The notes beneath the pieces are model-generated. The model saw only the letters and a program-made list of their open reading frames with translations. It did no database searches and was not told where the DNA came from. The translations under genes and the position numbers were made by a program. A stretch of DNA of 64,000 bases from Phycobacter sedimenti (GTDB lineage Bacteria > Pseudomonadota > Alphaproteobacteria > Rhodobacterales > Rhodobacteraceae), in assembly GCF_038148855.1 (NCBI RefSeq), contig NZ_JBBVGR010000004.1, positions 124,001 through 188,000 of the forward strand. Reading direction: 5' to 3'. Position 1 is the first letter of the stretch; each line of letters starts with the position of its first letter. Shown here in pieces: positions 52,043-60,029 of the stretch.

Positions 52043-53284
52043 TCAGGCCGCCTGCAGGTCTGCGAGGTAGGCCTCGGCCGCCTGCGGATCGGCGAACCAG
52101 GGGAAGAAATCGCGCGGATCATCGAACCCATTGGTGATGCGATTGGCCAGGCGCTGCTCACCGCAGGCGGTGCCCATGATGTTCAGCACATGGGGCGGCG
52201 GCGGCAACAGCATCATGTTGGTCCAGTTCACAACCCATTGCGCATAGTCCCAATAGGCGTTGAAGGTGCCTTGCATCCAGACCTCATCAAAGGGCAGATC
52301 GTCCCGTGCCAGGATCCGGTCCATATAGACCTTGGCCGCCTTGGAGGCATTGTTGGACCCCTGCCCGGTGATCGGATCGTTGAGGCAAACCGCATCCCCG
52401 ATGCCCAGGACCTTGGCCCCCGACGGCAGCGTTGCCACCGGTTTGCGCACCGTGGGCGGGAAGCGGCCCGCAAGGATGCCATTGTCATCCGTCAGCTCGA
52501 TATCGGCGCAGCGCTCTGCCTCCCAGGGCAGGAAGGTCGACAGGATCTCTTTCGATTTTGCCAGATGCTGATCGGGGGATTTTACATCGCCCCAGCAATC
52601 CATCGGCCCACCCGGCACGCCCTCGAAGACCATGATCTCGCAAGGTCCCGTCGTGGTCAGGGCCGGGAATACGAAATATTCGCCAACGCCAGGGATCAGG
52701 TTGAAACAGACGGCAGAATGATCCGCGCGCGGGGTCATGCCCTTCACGTAAGTCAGCGCCAGCGCCCGCATCGGCGCATCATAGGGCGATTTCTCGGCGT
52801 CGCGTTCAAAGAGCCGCCCGACCTCGCCCTTGCCCGAGGCGACCAGCACCAGATCATCCTCGCGTGCTTAGAGCTCCAGATCGCTGATCCCGGCCTCCTT
52901 GATCACCAGCTGGCCGCCAAGACGCTCGAATTCATCGAGCCAGACCGGCATCTTGACCCGCTGGTCCACGGAATAGGCAAAGCGATCGAGTTTACCGGTC
53001 CAGTCGATCGCCTTGGCGCCTGCCTGTTCGGGGTGCGGCACGGCAAAGGAAATGCCCTCGACCGGAGGGCACTGGTCCTCTGTCCAGAAGTCGATGCCGA
53101 GGTCGCGCTCGTTCTGCACCGATTCGCCGAACATGCACTGGCTTGACATGACGCGGCCGTTCTTGATGTCCTCGCCGGTGCGGTTCTGCACGATGCGCAC
53201 CTTGTAGCCCTTCTTCAAAAGGCCAAGGCCCAGTTGCAGGCCGGACTGGCCGCCGCCGATGATGGTGATTTTTCTCATTGTCAT
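52043..53284 (-). pseudogene. Styrene/indole-type FAD monooxygenase with in-frame TAA
   Basis: The reading frame from ATG 53284 (AGGGA upstream) to 52043 encodes about 413 residues of the StyA type. The FAD motif ITIIGGGQSGLQLGLGLLKKG is at the N-terminus, and VLGIGDAVCLNDPITGQGSNNASKAAK is in the C-terminal half. A TAA at 52868-52870 interrupts it after EAGISDLEL, and both sides continue in the same frame (AREDDLVLVASGKG follows). There is no frameshift. A GTG at 52849 preceded by GAGG could restart translation and give two fragments. The flavin reductase downstream is intact. Confidence 0.75.
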
Positions 53285-53312
53285 AATTCCCTGTCTTTTT
53301 TGTTTTGCGCGC

Positions 53313-54089
53313 TCAGGCCATCAGCTGGGCGATGGCTTCCTCGTCGCGCTCTGGCCCCATAGCGGTGTAGCCGCCGTCCACGCGGATATCGGTGCCGGTG
53401 ATGAAGCCCGCCTCGTCAGAGCAGAGGAAGAGCACCGCGCTGGCGACCTCTTCCGGGTTGCCGGTACGCCCCAAAAGGTGAAAGGGCTTGGCGACATTGT
53501 CGGTCTTCTCCCGGTCGCCGCCGGTGAGTTCGTCCATGATGTTGGACCAGGTCCATCCCGGGCTGACCGCATTCACACGAATGCCATCGGGGGCCAGATC
53601 CATCGCCTGATTGCGCGTCAGCTGCAGGATCGCCGCCTTGGAGACCGGGTAGAGCCAGCGGCCCTTTTGCGCGACGCGCGAGGAGATCGAGCCGAAATTG
53701 ACGATGGCACCCTTGGTCCTGGCCAGTTCTTCGCGCACCGCCTGCATCAGCATGACCGATCCGACGATGTTCACATCGAGGCTTTCGAGCCATTCTGCGC
53801 GGGTCGAGTCTGCTCCGTTGTCGAGGTAGGAGCAGGCGACGTTGACCAGAAAGTCGATGCGCCCGTATTCCTTCTTGGTGGCCGCGACCAGCGCGGTGAT
53901 GTCATCGTCCTCGCGCAGGTTAGTCTTGCAGAAGGCGATGCCATCCGCGACCAGAGCCTGGCCTGCTTCTTCGTTGATATCGGCGATCATCACCCTGGTG
54001 CCGGCCGCGCGAAACGCCGCCGCAATGGCAGCGCCGATCTTGGTAGCGCCGCCCGGAATGATGGCAACTTTGCCGTCCAGTCCCTTCAT
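53313..54089 (-). CDS. Short-chain dehydrogenase/reductase
   Basis: This 258-residue protein is of the SDR family, although the glycine motif is unusual: IIPGGATKIGAAIAAAF instead of TGxxxGIG. The catalytic Tyr and Lys are in LYPVSKAAILQL, with Ser in FGSISSRVA. A C-terminal VDGGYTAMG is typical. It lies 28 bases upstream of the StyA-like gene on the same strand, so it may handle an alcohol or diol product of the monooxygenase. This is inferred from position. Confidence 0.88.
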   Translation of the reverse strand: MKGLDGKVAIIPGGATKIGAAIAAAFRAAGTRVMIADINEEAGQALVADGIAFCKTNLREDDDITALVAATKKEYGRIDFLVNVACSYLDNGADSTRAEWLESLDVNIVGSVMLMQAVREELARTKGAIVNFGSISSRVAQKGRWLYPVSKAAILQLTRNQAMDLAPDGIRVNAVSPGWTWSNIMDELTGGDREKTDNVAKPFHLLGRTGNPEEVASAVLFLCSDEAGFITGTDIRVDGGYTAMGPERDEEAIAQLMA

Positions 54090-54270
54090 CTGTCATATCC
54101 CTGTCGTTCTGGTGTGGTTCTTGCTTTGTTATGTGAGACAGGTTTCCCGCAGAGTTTGCGCCCGGCTATCCGGATCGCGCAGCCATTATCCGAAAAACGA
54201 AGGAATCTGCGTCGCGCTATGTGCAGCAGCAGAGCCGTGCTATGGTTGGCCAAGTTCAACAGGACGACAG

Positions 54271-55311
54271 ATGCCAGCCCCGCAGGACACGCAGCATACC
54301 GCGGACCGGGGACCGGCAGCACCGCTGGCGCGGTTTGCACGGTTCCGCACGCATGATCTGGACGAGGCCCGCGAGGCCGTCGGCCGGATTTTCTGTCCCC
54401 ATGAGCTGCACACCATCGGCAAGGAGCCCTTTGCTGCGCGTCACCACCATGTGCCGGGCGAGCGGGTGTCGCTCAACTATATCGAATATGGCGCAAAGAC
54501 GCAGATCGCACCGGGGTGCCTTGATCAGTTCTACCTGGTGCAGATCCCGGTCGCGGGCAGCGCCGCCATCGTCAACGGGTCGGACCGCTACACCAGCGAC
54601 ACGACCCGTGCAGCGGTGCTGAACCCGCACCGGGAAACCACGATGATCTGGGAAGAAGGCTGCAGGCAGCTTTTGCTGCAGATCAGCCGCCGGGCGCTGC
54701 ATGCCCATGCAACTGCGAACCTCGGCCTCAGCACCGACCAGCCCATCACCTTTGAAGGGGCTATGGATTTGTCACAGGGGCCGGGTGCGCGCCTGTTGCG
54801 GCTGGTGCATATGCTGGTGGCCGATGCAGAGGTGGCTCAGGGACCAGCCCCGTCACACGCCAGCCCGCTGCTCACCCACTACATGGAAAACACGGTGATG
54901 ACCGGCCTTCTGGAGGCGCATCGGCACACCTATTCCGACCAGTTGCGGCGGGTGACCTCCTCGGTCATTCCCGGCCATGTGCGCCGGGCACAGGCCTATA
55001 TGCTGGCCAATCTGGACCGCCCGCTGGACATCGATGAGATCGCCGCCTACGCCGGGGTGAGCGCGCGCAACCTGCAGATCGGGTTCAAGCGGTTCCTGTC
55101 CACCGCACCGATGGTCTACCTGCGCAATACGCGCCTGCAGCGCGCGCATGAGGATCTGCTGCAGGGCCGCCGCAGCGACAGTGTCACCGACATCGCCGAA
55201 CGCTGGGGCCTGACACATCTGGGGCGATTTTCACAATACTACAAATCCCGCTATGGATGCAGCCCGCAGGATACCCTGAAAAGCGCCCGCGCCCGCGACT
55301 TCCTGTCTTGA
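54271..55311 (+). CDS. AraC-family transcriptional regulator
   Basis: This 346-residue protein begins at ATG 54271 with AGGA seven bases upstream. The longer frame overlaps the SDR gene. The N-terminal half is an AraC-binding-like-2 domain (RHHHVPGERVSLNYIEYGAKTQI then FYLVQIPVAG), and the C-terminal part has two helix-turn-helix motifs (LDIDEIAAYAGVSARNLQIGFKRFL and SVTDIAERWGLTHLGRFSQYYKSRYG). It is divergent from the SDR-monooxygenase-reductase operon and is its likely regulator. Confidence 0.9.
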   Translation: MPAPQDTQHTADRGPAAPLARFARFRTHDLDEAREAVGRIFCPHELHTIGKEPFAARHHHVPGERVSLNYIEYGAKTQIAPGCLDQFYLVQIPVAGSAAIVNGSDRYTSDTTRAAVLNPHRETTMIWEEGCRQLLLQISRRALHAHATANLGLSTDQPITFEGAMDLSQGPGARLLRLVHMLVADAEVAQGPAPSHASPLLTHYMENTVMTGLLEAHRHTYSDQLRRVTSSVIPGHVRRAQAYMLANLDRPLDIDEIAAYAGVSARNLQIGFKRFLSTAPMVYLRNTRLQRAHEDLLQGRRSDSVTDIAERWGLTHLGRFSQYYKSRYGCSPQDTLKSARARDFLS

Positions 55312-55463
55312 TCTGACCTGCGCCCACGCCCGGCGCCGCAACTCCACCAGGGTTGCGCGCTGGACAGTTTCCCCGGTATGCCGCAGCGCAGCACCTTCCG
55401 TTGCGTCACGTTCCTTCAGGGCGGGCTCAAGAATCCTGTTGCCTTTCCGGCAGCGATCAGACA

Positions 55464-55505
55464 AGAATTTCCAATATCGGAACTTAATTCTGCATAGTGG
55501 AATAT
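55464..55505 (+). promoter_or_regulatory. Operator-like motif upstream of dctP
   Basis: The region AATTTCCAATATCGGAACTT followed by AATTCTGCATAGTGGAATATC closely resembles the site at 59405-59446. The shared part is ATATCGGAA, then YTTAATTYTG, then AGT-GAA. TTCC and GGAA form an inverted pair. The motif ends about 19 bases before the dctP ATG. It is a candidate operator for the IclR regulator encoded at 58601. Confidence 0.5.
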
Positions 55506-55523
55506 CTCTGGGAGGAGACCATC

Positions 55524-56585
55524 ATGACAACCCCTTTGAAATCACGCCTGAAATCCGCCCTCTTGCCTGCGGCGCTGATGGCTTTTGCCGGCGTTGCTTC
55601 GGCCGAGACCACGCTGATCCACGGCGAGGCCGGCCCGAATCGCGGCGCGCGTGCCGCTGCCCTGCAATGGTTTGCGGATAAGGTTGGCGAAACCTCGGGC
55701 GGGGACCTCAAGATCGACGTGCAATGGGGCGGCGCCCTGTTCAAGGCCAATGCCGCAGTGCAGTCCATCGGTGACGGCGTGGCCGATCTTGGCACCGTGA
55801 TCGCCGTCTACTACCCGCAGGAAATGCAGTCCTACGGCATCGCGGATCTGCCGCTCGACAACCCGGACGCCTGGGTCGGCATGCGCGCCACGGACGAGCT
55901 GATGCGCTCCTCTCCGGTCATTGCCGAGGATCTGGCCAAGAAGAACCTCGTCTACATCGGCACCTTTACCACCTCTGCCGTGCATATCGGCTGCACCGGC
56001 GATGCGATCCGCTCGGTTGCGGACATCAAGGATCGCAAGATCCGCGGCACCGGCGCCTATGGCAAGGTATTCGGCGAGTTGGGCGGCAACATGGTCAACA
56101 TGAGCATCTACAAGGCCTACCAGGGTCTGGACACCGGCCTTCTGGACTGCTCGCAGGGCTATTCCTACGCGGTGACCGCGCTCAAGCAGCAGGAGGTGAT
56201 GGAAAACTACACCCTTCTGAACTGGGGGCAGGTGGGCGCCGTTGGCATCCTGATGAACAAGGACGTCTTTGACAGCCTCTCGGACGATCAGCAAAAAGTC
56301 CTGCTGGAGACCGGCAGCGCCATGGCGGATGAGTTTGGCCGCCTGATCACCACCGCAAACGATGCGGCGATCGAGACCATGAAGGAAAAGGGCATCGAGG
56401 TCATCACCCTGCCCGAAGAAGAGCGCGCGCAGCTGGTGGCCGCCGGCGGCAAATACATCGACGCCTGGGTCGAGCAGATGAATGCTTCGGGCATGGACGG
56501 CGCGGCCCTTCTGGAGGAATACCGGGGCCTGATCACCAAATACACCGAAGAGCGTGACAGCAAGGGCTACCCCTGGGCGCGCTAA
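55524..56585 (+). CDS. dctP: TRAP transporter solute-binding protein DctP
   Basis: DctP is 353 residues from ATG 55524, with GGAGG upstream. It has a Sec signal (LKSALLPAALMAFAGVASA). The periplasmic binding protein has the DctP family pattern, with LYDYG-like features and IRGTGAYGKVFGELGGNMVNMS near residue 180. It probably binds a carboxylate. It is the first gene of dctPQM. A stem-loop separates it from dctQ. Confidence 0.9.
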   Translation: MTTPLKSRLKSALLPAALMAFAGVASAETTLIHGEAGPNRGARAAALQWFADKVGETSGGDLKIDVQWGGALFKANAAVQSIGDGVADLGTVIAVYYPQEMQSYGIADLPLDNPDAWVGMRATDELMRSSPVIAEDLAKKNLVYIGTFTTSAVHIGCTGDAIRSVADIKDRKIRGTGAYGKVFGELGGNMVNMSIYKAYQGLDTGLLDCSQGYSYAVTALKQQEVMENYTLLNWGQVGAVGILMNKDVFDSLSDDQQKVLLETGSAMADEFGRLITTANDAAIETMKEKGIEVITLPEEERAQLVAAGGKYIDAWVEQMNASGMDGAALLEEYRGLITKYTEERDSKGYPWAR

Positions 56586-56593
56586 TCTTGATC

Positions 56594-56645
56594 CAAGGTT
56601 CCCCCCTCCTCAGTTTTGGTGGCCTGTCCACCCGGGGGGACCTTG
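56594..56645 (+). promoter_or_regulatory. Stem-loop between dctP and dctQ
   Basis: CAAGGTTCCCCC (56594-56605) pairs with GGGGGGACCTTG (56634-56645) with one G-U pair, and GGTGG (56618-56622) pairs with CCACC (56628-56632) inside the loop. No T-run follows. The place and shape fit an mRNA-stabilising or partial-termination element that raises DctP above DctQM. Confidence 0.6.
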
Positions 56646-56712
56646 CCTTGCAGGGGCTGGCCGCGTGCCGCCCCTGTTCTTTTCCCAACTGCCTGACAGA
56701 TAAGAGAAACCA

Positions 56713-57225
56713 ATGCTGAAAGCGCTGGAAAGCTTCCTCTTGAACCTTGCGGTGGCTGCTGTCATCGCCCTGGGTCTGTTGATCACGGCCAGCGTGGTCT
56801 CGCGCGCCCTGTTCAACTTTGCCCTGCCCGACACCATCGTCATCGTGCGCGAGCTGATGGTCGCCGCCATCGTGCTGCCGCTCGCTGCGGCAACGCTCGC
56901 ACGCAGCCATGTCGCGGTCGAGTTCATCGCCGCCAAAATGCCCCGCCGGGCGCAGGCCTGGCTTGCGGTCTTTGGCTCTTTTGTCGGGCTCTTTGCGCTG
57001 ATGCCGCTGATCTACGCGGGCGGGCGGGAGTTTGCGCACACATTCACCTCGGGCGGGTTCTTCTACGGCGATCTGGAGCTGCCGAAATGGCCCGGACGCC
57101 TTGTCTTCCTGGTCGGTATATCCCTGTGCTGGCTGCGCCTTCTGGTGCTGGTGGTGCAGGACATCCGGTCGATCCGCACAGGCGATTTCAGCTTTGTAGA
57201 CACACACGCAGAGGGTTTGGACTGA
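56713..57225 (+). CDS. dctQ: TRAP transporter small permease DctQ
   Basis: DctQ is 170 residues with four hydrophobic segments, typical of the small TRAP permease (AVIALGLLITASVVSRALFNF, DTIVIVRELMVAAIVLPLAAATLARSHVAVEFIAAKM, WLAVFGSFVGLFALMPLIYAG and LVFLVGISLCWLRLLVLVV, each shown in part). Its stop overlaps the dctM ATG in TGATG. Confidence 0.88.
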   Translation: MLKALESFLLNLAVAAVIALGLLITASVVSRALFNFALPDTIVIVRELMVAAIVLPLAAATLARSHVAVEFIAAKMPRRAQAWLAVFGSFVGLFALMPLIYAGGREFAHTFTSGGFFYGDLELPKWPGRLVFLVGISLCWLRLLVLVVQDIRSIRTGDFSFVDTHAEGLD

Positions 57226-58565
57226 TGGACGCCTCAACAATCGGGCTGATTGCCTTTGCCGCCGTTCTGATCCTGCTGGCCCTGCGCGTGCCGATCAGTT
57301 TCACGCTTGCGGGCGTTGCCGCTGTGGGCACCTTCTGCATCTTCGCCTTCCGCACCGGGACTTTCATGCCCGAACGGGCGCTCAAGGCCACCACGTCGAT
57401 GGTGTTTTCCAACTCCTTCGACCTCATACATTCCTACGATCTGTCGATGATCCCGCTGTTCATCGCCCTGGGGCATATCGCCTACAAGGCCGACATCACC
57501 ACCCGCATCTACCACGCGGCGCGAGTCTGGCTGTCGGCGGTGCCGGGAGGGGTCGCCATGGCCTCGGTCATGGGCTGCGGCGGGTTTTCCGCCATCACCG
57601 GATCCTCAATCGCCTGCGCCTCGACCATGGGTCGGATCTGCACGCCGGAAATGCTGCGCATGGGCTATGACAACCGCCTTGCCACCGCATCGGTCGCGGC
57701 GGGCGGCACACTCGGCTCGCTGATCCCGCCAAGCGTCCTGTTCATCATCTACGGCATCTTTACCGAAACCTCGATCAACAAACTGTTCGTGGCAGGCATC
57801 CTGCCGGGGCTTCTGACACTGGCTGGGTTCGTTCTGGTGATCTTTATCTGGGTCAAGCGCGACCCTGCATCCGCCCCGGTGGATACCACCGAAATCACCT
57901 ATGCCGAGCGGTTCCGCGCCGCCCTTCTGGCCTGGCCCGCGCTGGTCTTGTTCCTGGTGATCATCGGCGGCATCTATGGCGGCATTTTCACCGCGACCGA
58001 AGCCGCCGCCGTCTGCCTGAGCGCCGCCGTGCTGATCGGCATTGCCCAGCGCAAGCTGACGCTTGCCTCGATCTGGGAGGCCTTCCGCGAGACCTGCCTG
58101 CAGACCGCCGCGATCTTCTTCATTGCGGCCGGTGCCAAGATCTTTGTCGCCTTTGTTGCGCTCACCGGCGTTGCACCCGCCATCGTCGACGTGGTGACTG
58201 CGGCGGAACTCTCGGTGTTCTGGCTGATGCTGTCGATTGCGCTGATCTACCTGCTGCTCGGCATGTTCCTTGACCCGATCGGGATCATGGTGCTGACCCT
58301 GCCGCTGATGGTGCCGCTGGTGGAAACCTACGGGATGGACCTGATCTGGTTCGGTGTCGTGGTCATCAAGCTGCTGGAGATCGGACTGATCACCCCGCCC
58401 GTGGGTCTCAACGTCTTTGTCATCGCCAATGTGGTCGGCAAAGAGGCGCCCATCGACAGGATCTTTGCCGGGATTGCACGGTTCCTGTCAGTGGATGTGA
58501 TCGTATTGATCCTTCTGATGGTCTTTCCCGCGATTTCGTTGCTTCTACCGAACTCAATGATGTAA
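57225..58565 (+). CDS. dctM: TRAP transporter large permease DctM
   Basis: DctM is 446 residues from ATG 57225, overlapping dctQ by one base (TGATG). It has about 12 hydrophobic segments and the family features CGGFSAITGSSIACASTMG and GGTLGSLIPPSVLFIIYGIFTETS, with PPVGLNVFVI near the C-terminus. The upstream frame to 57087 overlaps dctQ and is rejected. It moves the substrate with Na+. Confidence 0.92.
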   Translation: MDASTIGLIAFAAVLILLALRVPISFTLAGVAAVGTFCIFAFRTGTFMPERALKATTSMVFSNSFDLIHSYDLSMIPLFIALGHIAYKADITTRIYHAARVWLSAVPGGVAMASVMGCGGFSAITGSSIACASTMGRICTPEMLRMGYDNRLATASVAAGGTLGSLIPPSVLFIIYGIFTETSINKLFVAGILPGLLTLAGFVLVIFIWVKRDPASAPVDTTEITYAERFRAALLAWPALVLFLVIIGGIYGGIFTATEAAAVCLSAAVLIGIAQRKLTLASIWEAFRETCLQTAAIFFIAAGAKIFVAFVALTGVAPAIVDVVTAAELSVFWLMLSIALIYLLLGMFLDPIGIMVLTLPLMVPLVETYGMDLIWFGVVVIKLLEIGLITPPVGLNVFVIANVVGKEAPIDRIFAGIARFLSVDVIVLILLMVFPAISLLLPNSMM

Positions 58566-58600
58566 TCCGGTCTGAACCAACTATGACGGGAACCACAGAC

Positions 58601-59407
58601 ATGGCCAAGGAAGCTCCGACGGATCGCCGGTTTGCCACCACCCTGGCGCGCGGCATGAGCGTTCTGCGCGCCTTTCGTCCCAGCGACGACGGGCTCAGCA
58701 ACCAGGAACTGTCCGAGCGCACCGGCCTGCCCAAATCCACCGTCTCGCGGCTGACCTTCACGCTGCAGACGCTCGGCTACCTGTCGCACGGGCATCGGCA
58801 TGATCGCTACCGGCCGGGGCCTGCCCTTCTGGCCCTGGGGAACGTGGCCTCGGCCTCGGTCTCTTTCGTGGATACGGCAACGGACATCATGCAGCCCCTG
58901 GCCGATGAGACCGGCACGCTGGTGCTGATCGGGGTGCGGGACGAGCAGAAGATCCTGCTGACCAAGACCTGGCGCCCGCATCAGGCCTCCTCCATCTGGC
59001 TTGAGGTCGGGCACCGCATTCCGCTGACCCATTCGTCATCGGGGCAGGCCCAGCTTGCCGCCCAATCCGACCGGGAGTTCGCCGCCTATGTTTCGGCTTT
59101 CGGCGATGCCGTGGAAGGGTCTGACGTCACGGTCAGCGACCTGCGCGAAGATGCCTATTCGCAGCTCGTGGCACGGGGTTTCGTGATCGCAGGCAGGGGC
59201 CTGCGCTATGCGAGCACTGTCAATGCGGTCTCTGTCCCCTTCCGCAGCCATGAGTTCGACGAACCTGTCGTTTTCACCTGCGGCGCCACGCCAGACATGC
59301 TGAGCCAGGAGCGGATGGAGGCCGAGGTCGGTCCGAAATTGCAGGCCGCCGTGCGCACGCTGGAGCGGATGACCGGCAAAAGCCCGGCCCTGGTGCAGCG
59401 CGGATAA
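58601..59407 (+). CDS. IclR-family transcriptional regulator
   Basis: This 268-residue protein begins at ATG 58601 (58583 is an alternative). The N-terminal helix-turn-helix, LSNQELSERTGLPKSTVSRLTFTLQTLGYL (seen in part), is at about residues 35-65. The C-terminal effector domain has TLVLIGVRDEQKILL and INAVSVPFRSHEF-like VNAVSVPFRSHE. It lies between the TRAP operon and the thioesterase/CoA ligase genes, both of which have a similar upstream motif. It is the likely regulator of both. Confidence 0.9.
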   Translation: MAKEAPTDRRFATTLARGMSVLRAFRPSDDGLSNQELSERTGLPKSTVSRLTFTLQTLGYLSHGHRHDRYRPGPALLALGNVASASVSFVDTATDIMQPLADETGTLVLIGVRDEQKILLTKTWRPHQASSIWLEVGHRIPLTHSSSGQAQLAAQSDREFAAYVSAFGDAVEGSDVTVSDLREDAYSQLVARGFVIAGRGLRYASTVNAVSVPFRSHEFDEPVVFTCGATPDMLSQERMEAEVGPKLQAAVRTLERMTGKSPALVQRG

Positions 59408-59446
59408 TTCCGCATATCGGAATTTAATTTTGTCAGTTGAAACATC
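59405..59446 (+). promoter_or_regulatory. Operator-like motif upstream of the thioesterase/CoA-ligase unit
   Basis: AATTCCGCATATCGGAATTT then AATTTTGTCAGTTGAAACATC. TTCCG and CGGAA form a 5-bp inverted pair around CATAT. The segment matches the motif before dctP in most positions from ATATCGGAA onward. It lies about 87 bases before the thioesterase start, just after the iclR stop. Confidence 0.5.
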
Positions 59447-59532
59447 AGTGCCCCTTGTTATGGTGCCGCCAAAACGACTGCGCGCCCTGTAGCCCCATCG
59501 GCGCAGGCGCCGCAGGACCCAAGGAGCCACTG

Positions 59533-59964
59533 ATGCAAACGCCCGATCTGATCATCCACGGTGAAACCGGCCCGCAGCGGCTGATCGGCTATGTGCTGGA
59601 TGTGAGCAACAGCGCAGGCGATGGCGGCGCGCGATGCTGGCTGGACCTGAATGACAGCCACCTGAACCGCCACGGGGTCCTGCATGGCGGCATTGCCACG
59701 ACCATGCTCGACAGCGCCAGCGGTGCCACAGGATCGATGAGCGTGGACCCCACCGGGCGCGCGCCTTTCCTGACGATCTCGCTGACCACGCAGTTCATCG
59801 CCCCGGCACGCAGCGGCCGGGTGACGGCGACGGGGCTGATCACCGGCGGCGGACGCAGAACGCTGTTCATATCCGCACGGCTTGAGGCTGAGGACGGCAC
59901 GCTGATCGCCACCTCAAGCGGGGTCTTCCGCCGCGTTCCGACCGAACGGCTGCCACAGAGCTGA
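59533..59964 (+). CDS. PaaI-family hotdog thioesterase
   Basis: This 143-residue protein begins at ATG 59533 with AAGGAG eight bases upstream. HGVLHGGIATTMLDSASGATGSM holds the catalytic-residue region of the PaaI family, followed by LTISLTTQFIAPARSGRVTATG. It likely cleaves an acyl- or aryl-CoA, and is encoded just before a CoA ligase, so it may act as a proofreading or release enzyme for that pathway. Confidence 0.85.
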   Translation: MQTPDLIIHGETGPQRLIGYVLDVSNSAGDGGARCWLDLNDSHLNRHGVLHGGIATTMLDSASGATGSMSVDPTGRAPFLTISLTTQFIAPARSGRVTATGLITGGGRRTLFISARLEAEDGTLIATSSGVFRRVPTERLPQS

Positions 59965-60029
59965 GACTGCGATGACATCGGGCCAGCAATATTGCCCGCA
60001 AGATATTCGATGAAGACTGGACATTTGCC

